Assembly (NCBI GenBank): GCA_016718405.1
Contig: JADKDJ010000036.1
Location: forward strand, 35,050-99,049
Origin: Candidatus Rhodoferax odensensis
GTDB lineage: Bacteria; Pseudomonadota; Gammaproteobacteria; Burkholderiales; Burkholderiaceae_C
Direction of reading: 5' to 3'
DNA: 64,000 nt
Shown here piece after piece: positions 1 to 8,580 of the stretch (positions are counted from its first letter, which is position 1; each line of letters starts with the position of its first letter). Below the pieces are notes generated by a model. It was given only the letters and a program-made list of their open reading frames with translations. It did no database searches and was not told the DNA's origin. A program made the position numbers and the translations under genes.

Positions 1-1
1 C

Positions 2-391
2 GATCTGCCGCCGGTGCAGTGCCTGCCGTCGCAGATCAATCAGGTGGTGATGAATCTGGTGGTCAATGCGGCGCACGCGATGAGCGGGCCCGAGCGCGGC
101 AAGATCACGCTGCGCACCGGTGTCGCCGGCGACAAGGTCTGGCTGGAAGTGGCGGACACCGGTAGTGGTATCCCCAAGGATGTGCTACCCCGCATCTTTG
201 ACCCGTTCTACACCACCAAACCGGTCGGCAAAGGCACCGGACTGGGGCTCTCGCTGTCCTACGGCATTGTGCAAAAGCACCATGGCACGATCGACGTCAA
301 GACCGAGATCGGTCAGGGCACCACGTTTAGGGTGACGCTGCCCATTGTGCAGCCGACCGAGCCAGCGCCCAACGGAGCCAAACCGTCATGA
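2..391 (+). CDS. Sensor histidine kinase, C-terminal ATP-binding domain (5' end outside window)
   Basis: Only the last ~129 codons are present; the reading frame is open from base 2, so the gene begins upstream. The visible part is a GHKL/HATPase_c domain: an N-box (NQVVMNLVVNAAHAM), a G1 box (DTGSGIP), an F-box (FDPFYTTK) and a G2 box (GKGTGLGLSLSYGIV). This is the ATP-binding half of a two-component kinase, of the type common in PAS-containing kinases related to NtrB. The stop overlaps the start of the next gene by 4 bases (ATGA), so the kinase probably pairs with that receiver protein. The sensor domain and signal cannot be told from this fragment. Confidence 0.9.
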   Translation, partial: DLPPVQCLPSQINQVVMNLVVNAAHAMSGPERGKITLRTGVAGDKVWLEVADTGSGIPKDVLPRIFDPFYTTKPVGKGTGLGLSLSYGIVQKHHGTIDVKTEIGQGTTFRVTLPIVQPTEPAPNGAKPS

Positions 392-1731
392 CCGCCGAAA
401 CCCCAAGCGATGATGCGGCGCAGACCCGTGCGCCAACGATTCTGTGTGTCGACGACGAGCCCAACATCCTGTCTTCGTTGCGGCGGCTGTTTCGCGGCAA
501 GGGCTTTCAGGTGCGTATTGCCGAAGGCGGCAAGGCCGGCTTGGCGCTGCTGGAGACCGAGACGGTGGACCTGGTGATCTCCGACATGCGCATGCCGGAG
601 ATGGACGGTGCCCAGTTTCTGGAGCAGGTGCGCGCGCGCTGGCCCGATACCCTGCGTCTGCTGCTGACAGGCTACTCGGACGTCACGTCCATCATCGAAG
701 CGATCAATCGGGGCGAAATCTACCGCTACATCACCAAGCCCTGGGACGACAACGACATCGTGCTGATCGTGCGCCAAGCCCTGGAGCGCAAGGCGCTGGA
801 ACTGGAGAAGAAGCGGCTCGAAGCGCTGGCGATCGCCCAGCACGAGGAGCTGCTGGCGCTTAACGCCAGCCTGGAGTCCAAAGTGCAGGCGCGCACGGCG
901 GAGTTGCAGGTTGCCAACGAGCAGCTCAAGAGCAGCTTTGTCACCTCGATCAAGGTTTTCTCCACGCTGATCGACATGCGCGGCGGCAACCTGGCCGGAC
1001 ACTCGCGCCGCGTGGCGGACCTGGCGCGCAAGATTGCGCTGCGTCTGAAGGTCGAGGCCAAGCAGGTGCAGGAGATTTTTGTGGCGGGCCTGCTGCATGA
1101 GATCGGCAAGGTTGGCTTTGCCGACGAACTGCTGCGCACGCCCGTGGCCATGATGAAGCCAGACCAACTGGACGCGTACCGCAAGCACACCGTGCACGCC
1201 GAGCAATTGTTGCTGCCGCTGGCCGACCTGCGATCCGCCTCCGACATCATTAGCGGACAGTTCGAACGTTTTGACGGTACCGGCTTCCCCGATCACCTTG
1301 CGGGCGAGGCCATTCCCCTGGCCACGCGCATCCTGACCCTGGCCAGTGACTACGACAACATGCAGATTGGCACCTTGACGCAGCGCGAGCTTAGCGCGGA
1401 GGAAGCGCGCATCCTGATCGTGCACGGCAGCGGCAAGCGCTACGACCCGGCGGTTGTGGCGGCGTTCAATGAGGTGTTGGGCGGCGTCGCGCCCAAAGAG
1501 GAGTCCGACAAGGAGCGCCGTGTTGAAGTCGCCCTGCGTGCAAGCGAGCTGGAGGTTGGCATGACGCTGTCGCGCGACCTCACCACACCCAGCGGCTTGT
1601 TGATGCTGTCGGCCGACCACGTGCTGGACGCGCGTCTGATCCGCCGAATTGCAGACTTTGAGCGTTCCAACGGCCTGGAATTGACGGCCTACATCTGGGG
1701 GCCGCGACCGGCCAAAGCCCCGGCGGGATGA
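388..1731 (+). CDS. Response regulator with degenerate HD-GYP output domain
   Basis: This 447-residue protein has an N-terminal CheY-like receiver (about 15-135), with acidic pair D22/D23, phospho-acceptor D66 in SDMRMP, T94 and K117. A coiled-coil linker (about 135-180) and an HD-GYP-like domain (about 185-345) follow. HD-GYP proteins of the RpfG type usually hydrolyse cyclic-di-GMP using a dinuclear or trinuclear metal site. Here the signature is eroded: the HD pair reads HE (LLHEIGK, 237-238), the HH pair before the loop is replaced by GQ (290-291), and GYP reads GFP (299-301). Catalysis is therefore doubtful and a binding or signalling role is possible. It is coupled to the upstream kinase by a 4-base overlap. 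Its 3' end overlaps the convergent ligase gene by about 43 bases. Confidence 0.88.
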   Translation: MTAETPSDDAAQTRAPTILCVDDEPNILSSLRRLFRGKGFQVRIAEGGKAGLALLETETVDLVISDMRMPEMDGAQFLEQVRARWPDTLRLLLTGYSDVTSIIEAINRGEIYRYITKPWDDNDIVLIVRQALERKALELEKKRLEALAIAQHEELLALNASLESKVQARTAELQVANEQLKSSFVTSIKVFSTLIDMRGGNLAGHSRRVADLARKIALRLKVEAKQVQEIFVAGLLHEIGKVGFADELLRTPVAMMKPDQLDAYRKHTVHAEQLLLPLADLRSASDIISGQFERFDGTGFPDHLAGEAIPLATRILTLASDYDNMQIGTLTQRELSAEEARILIVHGSGKRYDPAVVAAFNEVLGGVAPKEESDKERRVEVALRASELEVGMTLSRDLTTPSGLLMLSADHVLDARLIRRIADFERSNGLELTAYIWGPRPAKAPAG

Positions 1732-3122
1732 GCCGCCACCACGCGTTGCACCTTGCCGCTTCGGCCACGGGGCAGGGTGACGCCGCATTTGCCGATCAGT
1801 TTGATCGGAGCCAAGCCGTGCTGGTGTGCCAGGCCCTGCAAAACGTGGCGGCAGCGCACCATCATCGAGGTCGCTTCGGCGCCGCTCTGCGGCAAACTTA
1901 GTTCCAGCGTGTGCCCGTCAAGCTGGCGCAACTGGAACTCGAACACCGCCGCCTGGTCTTCGAGCACCGTCGTCAGGGCCAGCGGCAGCAGAGTGACAGG
2001 TCGTCCATGCTGGTCGAGCATGGTCAGCGCGTCGTCGTGCCGGCCAGCCACCTCGATCACCGGCAGCGGTGAACCGCAGGCGCAGCGCTGCCGGCCAAAG
2101 CTGACCTGGTCTCCCAGGTCGTAGCGGATCAACGGCTGCACGGTGTTGACCAGATTGGTCAGCAAGGTGGTGTGGCACTCCTGCCCCGGGCGCACCGAGC
2201 GAAACTTCTCGTCAACCGGCTCCAGAATCAGCCAGTCGGTGTTGGCGTGCATGTGGCCCTGGCCACATTCCCAGCCGATGGTCAGGAACTCCGACGCGCC
2301 GTAGCTGTTGCGCACCGCGCAGTGCAGCGACTTCTCCACCCACTTGCGCACGCCCGGACTCAAGGTTTCGCCGCCGGTCCAGACCTCGTTGGGCCGATGC
2401 CGCAGGGCGCCGCGCGCCGCCTCGTCCGCCAACAAGGCGGCCACCGTCGGGTAGGTGGAGATGATGGTGGGCGCATAGGCATCGAGCGCCTCGATCAACG
2501 ACGCGGTGGACTGCAGGATCGACAACGAGCGCATCACCTGGGCCACCCACGGGTTGAGCTGGCACAGGCGCTGGATCGACACGTAACTGGCAAAGTGGCC
2601 GGTGGTGGCGCCCACGAAGGCAATGCGTTCAGACAGGTACATCGGGTCCAGCCAGCGTTTGAGCGGCTGCGGCACGCTGCGGCGCAGGGCCTCCAGCGCA
2701 TCGTAGGTGGCCATCGCCCGCGCGTCCTGCACGAACACACCGGGCTGGCCGCTGGTGCCCGAGCTTTCCCACACCACGTACTTGCCCAGGTAGGGTTCGG
2801 CAATGCGCAGCGGGTCGGCGGTGAAGGCGCGCAGCTCGGCCAGTTTGAGCTGCGGGTCGCATACCCATTCGTCAAAGCGCTGCATCAGTTCGCCCTTGGT
2901 GACCACTGGCAAGGTGTCCAGGCGCACCGTGGCGGGCGAGACACCGTGCAGCCGCTGTCGATACAGCGGTGAGTGTTGCAGCGCTGCCTGCACCAGGCAG
3001 ATCAAGCGCTGGCGCTGCTTGGCTGCGAGTTCGGCGGGAGTGGCCCGATCGGTGGCCAGCACGTCTGCAGCAGCCACGCCGCTGTGCAGCGAATCGAAGA
3101 CCGTGTGCGCTGGAGTGGCCAT
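1689..3122 (-). CDS. Adenylate-forming enzyme, PaaK/coenzyme F390 synthetase-like
   Basis: This is a 477-residue protein related to phenylacetate-CoA ligase (PaaK) and F390 synthetase-like AMP-forming enzymes. Visible motifs are the phosphate-binding loop ESSGTSGQPG (about 119-128), a central SYGASEF (A5-type) motif, and LIRYDLGDQVSF, which carries the conserved aspartate for the ribose. A CACGSPLP segment resembles the Cys-containing insert in this family. The substrate cannot be inferred. The start at 3122 (MATPAHTVF) is preferred: the open frame continues upstream but there runs antisense-like and loses family similarity. It lies 40 bases downstream of the small zinc-ribbon gene on the same strand, so the two may be co-transcribed. 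Confidence 0.8.
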   Translation of the reverse strand: MATPAHTVFDSLHSGVAAADVLATDRATPAELAAKQRQRLICLVQAALQHSPLYRQRLHGVSPATVRLDTLPVVTKGELMQRFDEWVCDPQLKLAELRAFTADPLRIAEPYLGKYVVWESSGTSGQPGVFVQDARAMATYDALEALRRSVPQPLKRWLDPMYLSERIAFVGATTGHFASYVSIQRLCQLNPWVAQVMRSLSILQSTASLIEALDAYAPTIISTYPTVAALLADEAARGALRHRPNEVWTGGETLSPGVRKWVEKSLHCAVRNSYGASEFLTIGWECGQGHMHANTDWLILEPVDEKFRSVRPGQECHTTLLTNLVNTVQPLIRYDLGDQVSFGRQRCACGSPLPVIEVAGRHDDALTMLDQHGRPVTLLPLALTTVLEDQAAVFEFQLRQLDGHTLELSLPQSGAEATSMMVRCRHVLQGLAHQHGLAPIKLIGKCGVTLPRGRSGKVQRVVAAHPAGALAGRGPQM

Positions 3123-3162
3123 GGGACTGCGATCATGTGTGCGGTGGGCCTGCAGGACACGA

Positions 3163-3459
3163 TCAATCGATCGACAAACCGGCAAACACCAGCGCCGAGT
3201 GGCCGTCTGAATGCAGGGCGTCATAGCAGCGCGTGCAACGTGTGCAAAACAGATGCGAGCGAATGACATGCTGGTAGCGCAACACCAGTTGCAGCGGTAC
3301 CTGGCAGTGGGGGCAGGTCTCCCGCATTGACCCGGCCAGCGTGACATCGGGCGCGACCAGACCGCCCGAGGCGCGGGTGCCATGAACCACTTCTCGCGGG
3401 TCCAACTCCACCAGCGTGAGTGGCGTCGCGTGGTGTACGCGCAAGTCCTGCTCTGGCAT
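3163..3459 (-). CDS. Small zinc-ribbon-like protein, unknown function
   Basis: This 98-residue protein has CPHC (C49, C52) and a CTRCTRC cluster (C72, C75, C78), a spacing typical of a zinc ribbon or treble-clef knuckle. I do not recognise a named family. No signal peptide or membrane segment is visible, so it is probably cytoplasmic. The ATG at 3459 is chosen because GGAG lies 8 bases upstream; a GTG two codons earlier is possible but poorly spaced. It precedes the PaaK-like gene by 40 bases on the same strand, which suggests a two-gene unit. Confidence 0.65.
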   Translation of the reverse strand: MPEQDLRVHHATPLTLVELDPREVVHGTRASGGLVAPDVTLAGSMRETCPHCQVPLQLVLRYQHVIRSHLFCTRCTRCYDALHSDGHSALVFAGLSID

Positions 3460-3584
3460 GTTCACTACTCCCAGGTGATTGAGTGAAAAATTCAGTGGCG
3501 TCCGGACGCCTGCTGCAACAAGTTTGCGCCTAGTCGTGCCAGCTTGTCCAGCACTTGGCGCTGCGGCATCGAGCGCCTGCTGTT

Positions 3585-4703
3585 TCAGTAACCCAGGCCG
3601 GACGGCTCCAGCGTGGCGCCGAGTTCGATACGCAAACGCACCGACAGGTCGGTTCTGGAGTCGGCGTTGCCAATGGCTTGTTCGATCGTGATCAAGCCAT
3701 CGGCAAACAGCTTGAACAGCGACTGATCGAAGGTGTGCATGCCGATCTCGTTGCTCTTGGCGATGACGCCGCGCAGCTGGTCAATTTGCCCCTTGTTGAT
3801 CAGGTCTGCCACATAGGGCGAGCGCAGCATCACTTCGGTGGCCGGCATGCGCTGGTTGTTGGCGCCCTGGATGAGCCGCTGCGCTACCACCCCATGCAGG
3901 TTGAGCGACAGGTCCAACTGGACCCGCCGGTGCGCATCTTCAGGAAAGAAGTTGATGATGCGCTCGATGGCCTGGTGCGCATTGTTGGCGTGCAGCGTGG
4001 ACAGGCACAGGTGGCCGGTCTCGGCGTAGTGGATGGCGTGCTGAACGGTCAACCGGTCGCGCAGTTCACCGATCATGATGACGTCGGGCGCCTCGCGCAT
4101 GGCGTGGCGCAGCGCCTGGTCGAAGGACTGGGTGTCGACCCCCACCTCGCGCTGACTCACGATCGATTGTTTGTGGCTGTGCACAAATTCGATCGGGTCC
4201 TCGATCGTCAGGATGTGGCCTGACTGGTTCATATTGCGATAGTCCAGCATCGCGGCCAGGGTGGTTGACTTGCCCGAGCCGGCGGCGCCGACGATCAGCA
4301 CCAGGCCCCGCTTGTACAGGGCCAGTGTTTCCAGAATCGCCGGCATGTGGAGTTGCGCTACCGATGGCAACCGGGACTGGATATGGCGGGCCACGATGGC
4401 CAGCTCGCCACGCTGGCGATAGACGTTGAAACGAAAGCGCCCCAGATCGGCCACCACGCAGGCCAGGTCGCACTCCAGCTCTTGCTCGAAGCGGCTGGCC
4501 TGGGACTGGTTCAACAGCGAAGCGGTCAGCGCCTGCAATTCGTCGGCGCGCAGGGGCGGCAAGGGCAGCCGCTGCACCTCGCCCTGCACCTTGACCGATG
4601 GCGGCGCCCCGACCGTCAGAAACAGGTCGGACGCCTGCCGCTCCACCATGGATGTCAGGTAAAGGTGCAGATGACTTGTTTTGGGCAAGGCTAGATCAGA
4701 CAC
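3585..4703 (-). CDS. pilU: Type IV pilus twitching ATPase, PilT/PilU family
   Basis: This 372-residue hexameric secretion ATPase of the PilT family powers pilus retraction at the cytoplasmic face of the inner membrane. Seen in order: the N-terminal domain (QASDLFLTVGAPP, about 23-35), Walker A GAAGSGKST (139-147), the Asp box (LTIEDPIEFVHSHK), Walker B with GELRD (212-216) and the His box TLHAN (236-240). The N-terminal ASDLFLTVGAPPSVKV stretch and the GELRD variant look closer to PilU than to PilT, so pilU is my best name, but PilT cannot be excluded. No other pilus gene is next to it; the gspF homologue is 3 kb away. Confidence 0.85.
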   Translation of the reverse strand: MSDLALPKTSHLHLYLTSMVERQASDLFLTVGAPPSVKVQGEVQRLPLPPLRADELQALTASLLNQSQASRFEQELECDLACVVADLGRFRFNVYRQRGELAIVARHIQSRLPSVAQLHMPAILETLALYKRGLVLIVGAAGSGKSTTLAAMLDYRNMNQSGHILTIEDPIEFVHSHKQSIVSQREVGVDTQSFDQALRHAMREAPDVIMIGELRDRLTVQHAIHYAETGHLCLSTLHANNAHQAIERIINFFPEDAHRRVQLDLSLNLHGVVAQRLIQGANNQRMPATEVMLRSPYVADLINKGQIDQLRGVIAKSNEIGMHTFDQSLFKLFADGLITIEQAIGNADSRTDLSVRLRIELGATLEPSGLGY

Positions 4704-4871
4704 GGCGGAGGCTCCGGTTGGCTGGTACAGCTGGGAATATCACCAGTAGCAGTATCAGACCCTGGGTCGCAAACGTCAATGCCGTGTGGGGTGGTGTCAT
4801 GACCTGGGTCAGGACGGCACCACGCGAATATCAAACTGGCGAGAAATTTCAAGTTTTTTCAGAAATAACCC

Positions 4872-4898
4872 TAAATCACCCCCTAAATCTGCCGTTAA
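4872..4898 (+). promoter_or_regulatory. Sigma-28 (FliA) promoter for the 164-residue orphan
   Basis: TAAA at 4872-4875, a spacer of exactly 15 bases, then GCCGTTAA at 4891-4898. This matches the flagellar class III consensus TAAA-N15-GCCGATAA at all of the -35 core and 7 of 8 positions of the -10. It points at the ORF starting 56 bases downstream. Motif and spacing are seen directly; FliA dependence is inferred. Confidence 0.65.
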
Positions 4899-4953
4899 GA
4901 ACTGTACGAACACGGAGTAGAGCCCCAGACCCAGTCTGAGATCTGTAAACAAA

Positions 4954-5448
4954 ATGCATGTGCCCGCCATCGACCGATCAGCAAGTCTGCAGCCCACGGG
5001 CGCCGACATTGCCCCGTCGTTGCCGGCCAGTGTCGTACCAGTGGCGCCGGTCAATCCGGGTGTCGCCGTCGTCTCGCCCAGTGTCATTTACAGCATCAGT
5101 GAGCTGGGGCAGGCACAGGCCAGCCAAGCCGCTGAGTCGGTTTACCGTCCCAAGGTCGATCCGGCTCAACCCGGCTCGCGGGCCGGTGAAGTGGAGCGCG
5201 ATTGGACCATTCGCAGGCCCGAACCTGAAAAGGTTGAAGACCCACCGCCTGTGCCCATCTCCAAGCTGATGCTGGAGTTTGTGCAGTCGATGTGGCGTGC
5301 CAGTGGCACTGTGGTGGAGCTTGCGCAGGTGCAGAACCAAAACCACAACCTGAATCCCAACGCCACCCCCGGCCAATTGGTCAAGGAAGAGCTGACCTAC
5401 ACCCCAGCAGGGCAGCAAGACATCAGCAGGCCGCAGACGCAAAACTGA
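4954..5448 (+). CDS. Orphan protein, predicted FliA-dependent
   Basis: This 164-residue protein has no family I recognise. The N-terminal half is rich in Pro, Ala and Val and looks disordered. Residues about 80-100 are charged and proline-rich. A short amphipathic segment follows (about 100-125, SKLMLEFVQSMWRASGTVVE), then an Asn/Gln-rich tail. There is no obvious signal peptide or membrane helix. The useful clue is upstream: a well-formed sigma-28 promoter at 4872-4898, which suggests expression with flagellin and late motility genes. It is not in an operon; queC starts 88 bases later with its own start context. Confidence 0.6.
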   Translation: MHVPAIDRSASLQPTGADIAPSLPASVVPVAPVNPGVAVVSPSVIYSISELGQAQASQAAESVYRPKVDPAQPGSRAGEVERDWTIRRPEPEKVEDPPPVPISKLMLEFVQSMWRASGTVVELAQVQNQNHNLNPNATPGQLVKEELTYTPAGQQDISRPQTQN

Positions 5449-5536
5449 TCAGGATGTCTTGCGGGACTGGCCGCAGCGGTGCGGTCGAAACTTTTCTCTC
5501 TTCAACGCACTGGGCGGCTGACGCTACCATTGCGGC

Positions 5537-6241
5537 ATGCACACTACCGCACTGGTTCTCTTCTCCGGGGGACAAGACTCCACCACCTGCCTGGCGCACG
5601 CGCTGGAGCGCTACGAACGGGTCGAAACCATCGCCTTTGACTACCGCCAGCGCCACCATGTTGAACTGGTCGCGCGGCTGGAGGTTCTGAGCCAAATCCG
5701 CCAGCAGTTTCCCCACTGGGCGTCAAAGATGGGTGAGGACCATTTGCTTGATCTCGCAGTTCTCGGCTCAGTCAGCGAAACCTCTCTGACACGTGACACT
5801 GCTTTCAAGATGGAGCAAAGCGGGCTGCCCAATACCTTTGTGCCGGGCCGTAACTTGCTGTTCTTGACGCTGGCGGCCGCCGTGGCGTACCGGCGCGACT
5901 TGCAGGTGATCGTCACCGGCGTGTGCGAAACCGACTTTTCCGGCTACCCGGATTGTCGCGATGACACCATGAAAGCCATGCAACTGGCGCTGTCCCTGGG
6001 CATGGACAAACGGTTCCTGATCGAGACGCCGCTGATGTGGATCGACAAAGCCGCCACGTGGCGCCTGGCGCATGAGTTGGGTGGACGCGCCTTGGTGGAC
6101 CTGATCGTGGAGCACACCCACACCTGTTACCTGGGTGAGCGCAGCGTGCGCCATGACTGGGGCTATGGCTGTGGGCACTGCCCGGCCTGCGAGCTGAGGG
6201 CACGCGGCTGGGCGCAATACGTCGGCGCGGCAGCAGCGTGA
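5537..6241 (+). CDS. queC: 7-cyano-7-deazaguanine synthase QueC
   Basis: This 234-residue enzyme converts 7-carboxy-7-deazaguanine to preQ0 in an ATP- and ammonia-dependent reaction of queuosine biosynthesis. The N-terminal PP-loop SGGQDS (10-15) is intact, as is FVPGRN (111-116), which belongs to the active-site region. Four Cys positioned to bind zinc are C197, C212, C215 and C218 in CYLG...GCGHCPAC. Length matches the family (~220-235). No other queuosine genes are visible nearby. Confidence 0.95.
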   Translation: MHTTALVLFSGGQDSTTCLAHALERYERVETIAFDYRQRHHVELVARLEVLSQIRQQFPHWASKMGEDHLLDLAVLGSVSETSLTRDTAFKMEQSGLPNTFVPGRNLLFLTLAAAVAYRRDLQVIVTGVCETDFSGYPDCRDDTMKAMQLALSLGMDKRFLIETPLMWIDKAATWRLAHELGGRALVDLIVEHTHTCYLGERSVRHDWGYGCGHCPACELRARGWAQYVGAAAA

Positions 6242-6265
6242 CCCTGTTGGTGCAGCCGGTCCGCT

Positions 6266-7210
6266 TCAGTTGCTGATGCCGCTGACCACATGGCCGGACG
6301 GCACGTGCTGCGCGGCTGACTCGATGTGACCAGTCTGGTCGTCAAAGAAGAAATCGGGCTCGAACTCGCGCAGGAACTCCCCCTTGGCCAGCCCCCCCAG
6401 AAACATCGCTTCGTCGACCTCGATGTTCCAGTTCATCAGGGTGCGGATCGCGCGTTCATGCGCCGGTGCACTGCGCGCAGTCACCAGCGCGGTGCGAATG
6501 CGCATGCGCGGCGTGCCTTCGTTCTGCAGCCGCTGCAGGGCGAGCAGCAGCGGCTTGAAGGGGCCGGCCAGCAGCGGCTGACTGGCCTTGTCCTGCTCGT
6601 GCTTCTGGAACGCGTCCAGCCCTTGCGCCTGGTAGACCCGTTCGGCCTCGTCGCTGAACAGCACCGCGTCGCCGTCGAAGGCAATGCGCACTTCATGCGG
6701 GTGCGCGTCGCTGGCATGGGCGGACTGTGGATAGACCTGCGCGGCCGGCACGCCTGCGTCCAGTGCGGCGCGTACATCGCTCAGGTGTGCTGACAAAAAC
6801 AAGTTGGCGTGCAACGGTTTGAGGTAGCGCCACGGTGGCTGCCCGCGCGTGAAACTGCCGCGCTGAATCGGCAGGCCGTAGTGCTGCGCCGAGCGAAACA
6901 CGCGCATGCCCGAAACCGGGTCGTTGCGTGACAGGATCACCACCTCCACCGGTTGCGAGCGCGACCCCGACTCGGGCGGCGCGTCACCTTTCAGCGCGAC
7001 TCCCGCGGGCGAGTTGGTGTTGAACGCCAGCAGCTTCTTGATCATGGAGAAGGCCACGCCAGGCTTGGCCGGTTGCTCCAGGCGCGACAGCTGCAGGCGC
7101 ATGTAGGCACGATCGTCACCCTGCTCGAACACTTCGTTCTCTTCCTCGAAGTCGAACAGCGCGCGCGATGAAATCGCGACCACCAGCTTGCCGTCCAGCG
7201 TGGTTGCCAT
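6266..7210 (-). CDS. 5'-nucleotidase, cytosolic NT5C1-like family
   Basis: This 314-residue protein resembles the bacterial family related to cytosolic 5'-nucleotidase I, which dephosphorylates nucleoside monophosphates. Supporting segments are LVVAISSRALFDFEEEN near the N-terminus, VVILSRNDPVSGMRVF mid-protein, the aspartate-rich RIAFDGDAVLFSDE, and FFDDQTGHI near the C-terminus. The last two look like the metal-binding aspartate motifs of the family. It lies between convergent queC and upstream gspF, with only a 7-base gap to gspF, so it could be read from the gspF transcript. Confidence 0.8.
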   Translation of the reverse strand: MATTLDGKLVVAISSRALFDFEEENEVFEQGDDRAYMRLQLSRLEQPAKPGVAFSMIKKLLAFNTNSPAGVALKGDAPPESGSRSQPVEVVILSRNDPVSGMRVFRSAQHYGLPIQRGSFTRGQPPWRYLKPLHANLFLSAHLSDVRAALDAGVPAAQVYPQSAHASDAHPHEVRIAFDGDAVLFSDEAERVYQAQGLDAFQKHEQDKASQPLLAGPFKPLLLALQRLQNEGTPRMRIRTALVTARSAPAHERAIRTLMNWNIEVDEAMFLGGLAKGEFLREFEPDFFFDDQTGHIESAAQHVPSGHVVSGISN

Positions 7211-7217
7211 GCTCAGA

Positions 7218-8456
7218 CTACTTCACCAACTGGTTGAGTTGAATGATCGGCAGCAAGACGGCCAGCACGATCAGCATCACCACCAGGCCCATGGCCACAA
7301 TCAGCAGTGGCTCCAGGATGGTGGCCAACTGCAGCGCGCGGCGCTGCACTTCGGTGCTGAGCTGCCGCGCGGCACGTTGCAGCATGGCGGGCAACTGGCC
7401 GGTTTGTTCACCCAGGCGTGCAAACATGCTCAGCAGGCCGGGGAAGCGCTTCTTTTGCGCCATCGCCGAGGCTAGGGGTGCGCCTTCGCGCACCAGAATC
7501 AGCGCGTCCAGCGCATCGGCGCGCATGGCCCGGTTCGACAAGGTGTCGGCGGCGGCCTGCAGTGCCTTGAGGATCGGCACGCCCGCCGCGGCCAACATCG
7601 CCAGGGTGTTGGCAAAGCGTGCGGCGTTGTAGCCGCGCGCGAGTTTGCCCAGCACTGGCAGGCGCAGCCAGGTTGCGTCAAACTTCATGCGGAAATCGGC
7701 GCTTGACCAAGCCAAACGGGCGCCAACAGCTATCGAAATAAGAGCAATCAGAATCAACCAACCGTTGTTGCGCACGGCCGCGCTCAAGCCCAGCATCAGG
7801 GTGGTGAGCAGCGGCAGGGCGCGCTTGCTTCCGGCAAACACATTCGCCACTTGCGGCACCACGTAGCTGACCAGGAACACCACGATCACGATTGCCACCA
7901 CCGTGACGATGCCCGGGTACAGCGCGGCGCCAATCAGTTTGGCTTTAAGCAATTGTTGTTCTTCCAGGTCGTCGGCCAATCGCTCCAACACCAGCCCGAG
8001 GTTGCCGCTTTGCTCACCGGCGCCAATCACGGCGGTGTAGATCGGCGAAAACTCACGCGGGTGCTGTGCCAACGCTTTGGCAAAGGGCGTTCCGCCATTG
8101 ACCTCGGCGCGCAGCGCCGCGACCAGGTTGCGCTGGCGTTCGTCCTCGGACTCATCCGTCAGCGAGGTCAGTGCGCGTTCCAGCGGCAAACCCGATGACA
8201 CCAGCCCGGCGAGTTGGCGCGTCCAGATCGCCAGCTCGGTCGCGCCGAAGATGCGGCTGGCGAACAGCACTGTACCGAGGCCCGAGCCCTGGCTCCCGCC
8301 CGTGCCCGAGGCTCCCGTGTTGACCGGTTCGACCAGGATCGGTACCAGTGCCTGATCGCGCAAAAGGCTGCGCGCGGCTTTGGCGGTCTCGGCCTCCATC
8401 ACGCCCTTGCGAGTGTCGCCTTGGGAGTCGATGGCTTCAAATGTGTACGCAGGCAT
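7218..8456 (-). CDS. gspF: Type II secretion inner-membrane platform protein GspF
   Basis: This 412-residue polytopic inner-membrane protein has two T2SSF domains (about 70-195 and 275-400). The N-terminal MPAYTFEAIDSQGDTRKG is characteristic of GspF/PilC proteins. Each repeat ends in hydrophobic helices (about 170-195, 220-245 and 380-405). The run ...LLPIIQLNQLVK is a typical GspF C-terminus and favours GspF over PilC. No gspE or gspG is adjacent. The neighbouring lipA/lif pair encodes a lipase of a class normally exported by type II secretion, so a functional link is plausible. Confidence 0.88.
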   Translation of the reverse strand: MPAYTFEAIDSQGDTRKGVMEAETAKAARSLLRDQALVPILVEPVNTGASGTGGSQGSGLGTVLFASRIFGATELAIWTRQLAGLVSSGLPLERALTSLTDESEDERQRNLVAALRAEVNGGTPFAKALAQHPREFSPIYTAVIGAGEQSGNLGLVLERLADDLEEQQLLKAKLIGAALYPGIVTVVAIVIVVFLVSYVVPQVANVFAGSKRALPLLTTLMLGLSAAVRNNGWLILIALISIAVGARLAWSSADFRMKFDATWLRLPVLGKLARGYNAARFANTLAMLAAAGVPILKALQAAADTLSNRAMRADALDALILVREGAPLASAMAQKKRFPGLLSMFARLGEQTGQLPAMLQRAARQLSTEVQRRALQLATILEPLLIVAMGLVVMLIVLAVLLPIIQLNQLVK

Positions 8457-8501
8457 GAGGCGATGTTAGCGCGGAAGAACATTGACATTGCCAGCCGCCT
8501 G

Positions 8502-8580
8502 CGTCATTGCGAACGAAGTGACGCAATCCGTGACTGCATGCTGCATGGATTGCCACGTCGCGTCGCTCCTCGCAATGACG
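8502..8580. repeat. REP-like palindromic intergenic repeat
   Basis: An imperfect inverted repeat: the left arm starts CGTCATTGCGAACGAAGTGA at 8502 and the right arm ends GCTCCTCGCAATGACG at 8580, with ATTGCCACGTCGC inside the right arm. It resembles the widely dispersed CGTCATTGCGAG-type palindromes known from many bacterial genomes. A weaker degenerate copy may follow at about 8618-8642. It fills the space between the divergent gspF and lipA and could form a hairpin. Confidence 0.65.

Noticed and set aside
313..1788. Long minus-strand open frame (491 codons) opposite the response regulator gene
   Set aside because: It is a GC-rich shadow of the plus-strand gene: no family similarity, His/Arg/Gln-rich composition and no ribosome site. 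Similar shadows at 3555-4223, 15013-15960, 24142-25202 and elsewhere were left out for the same reason.
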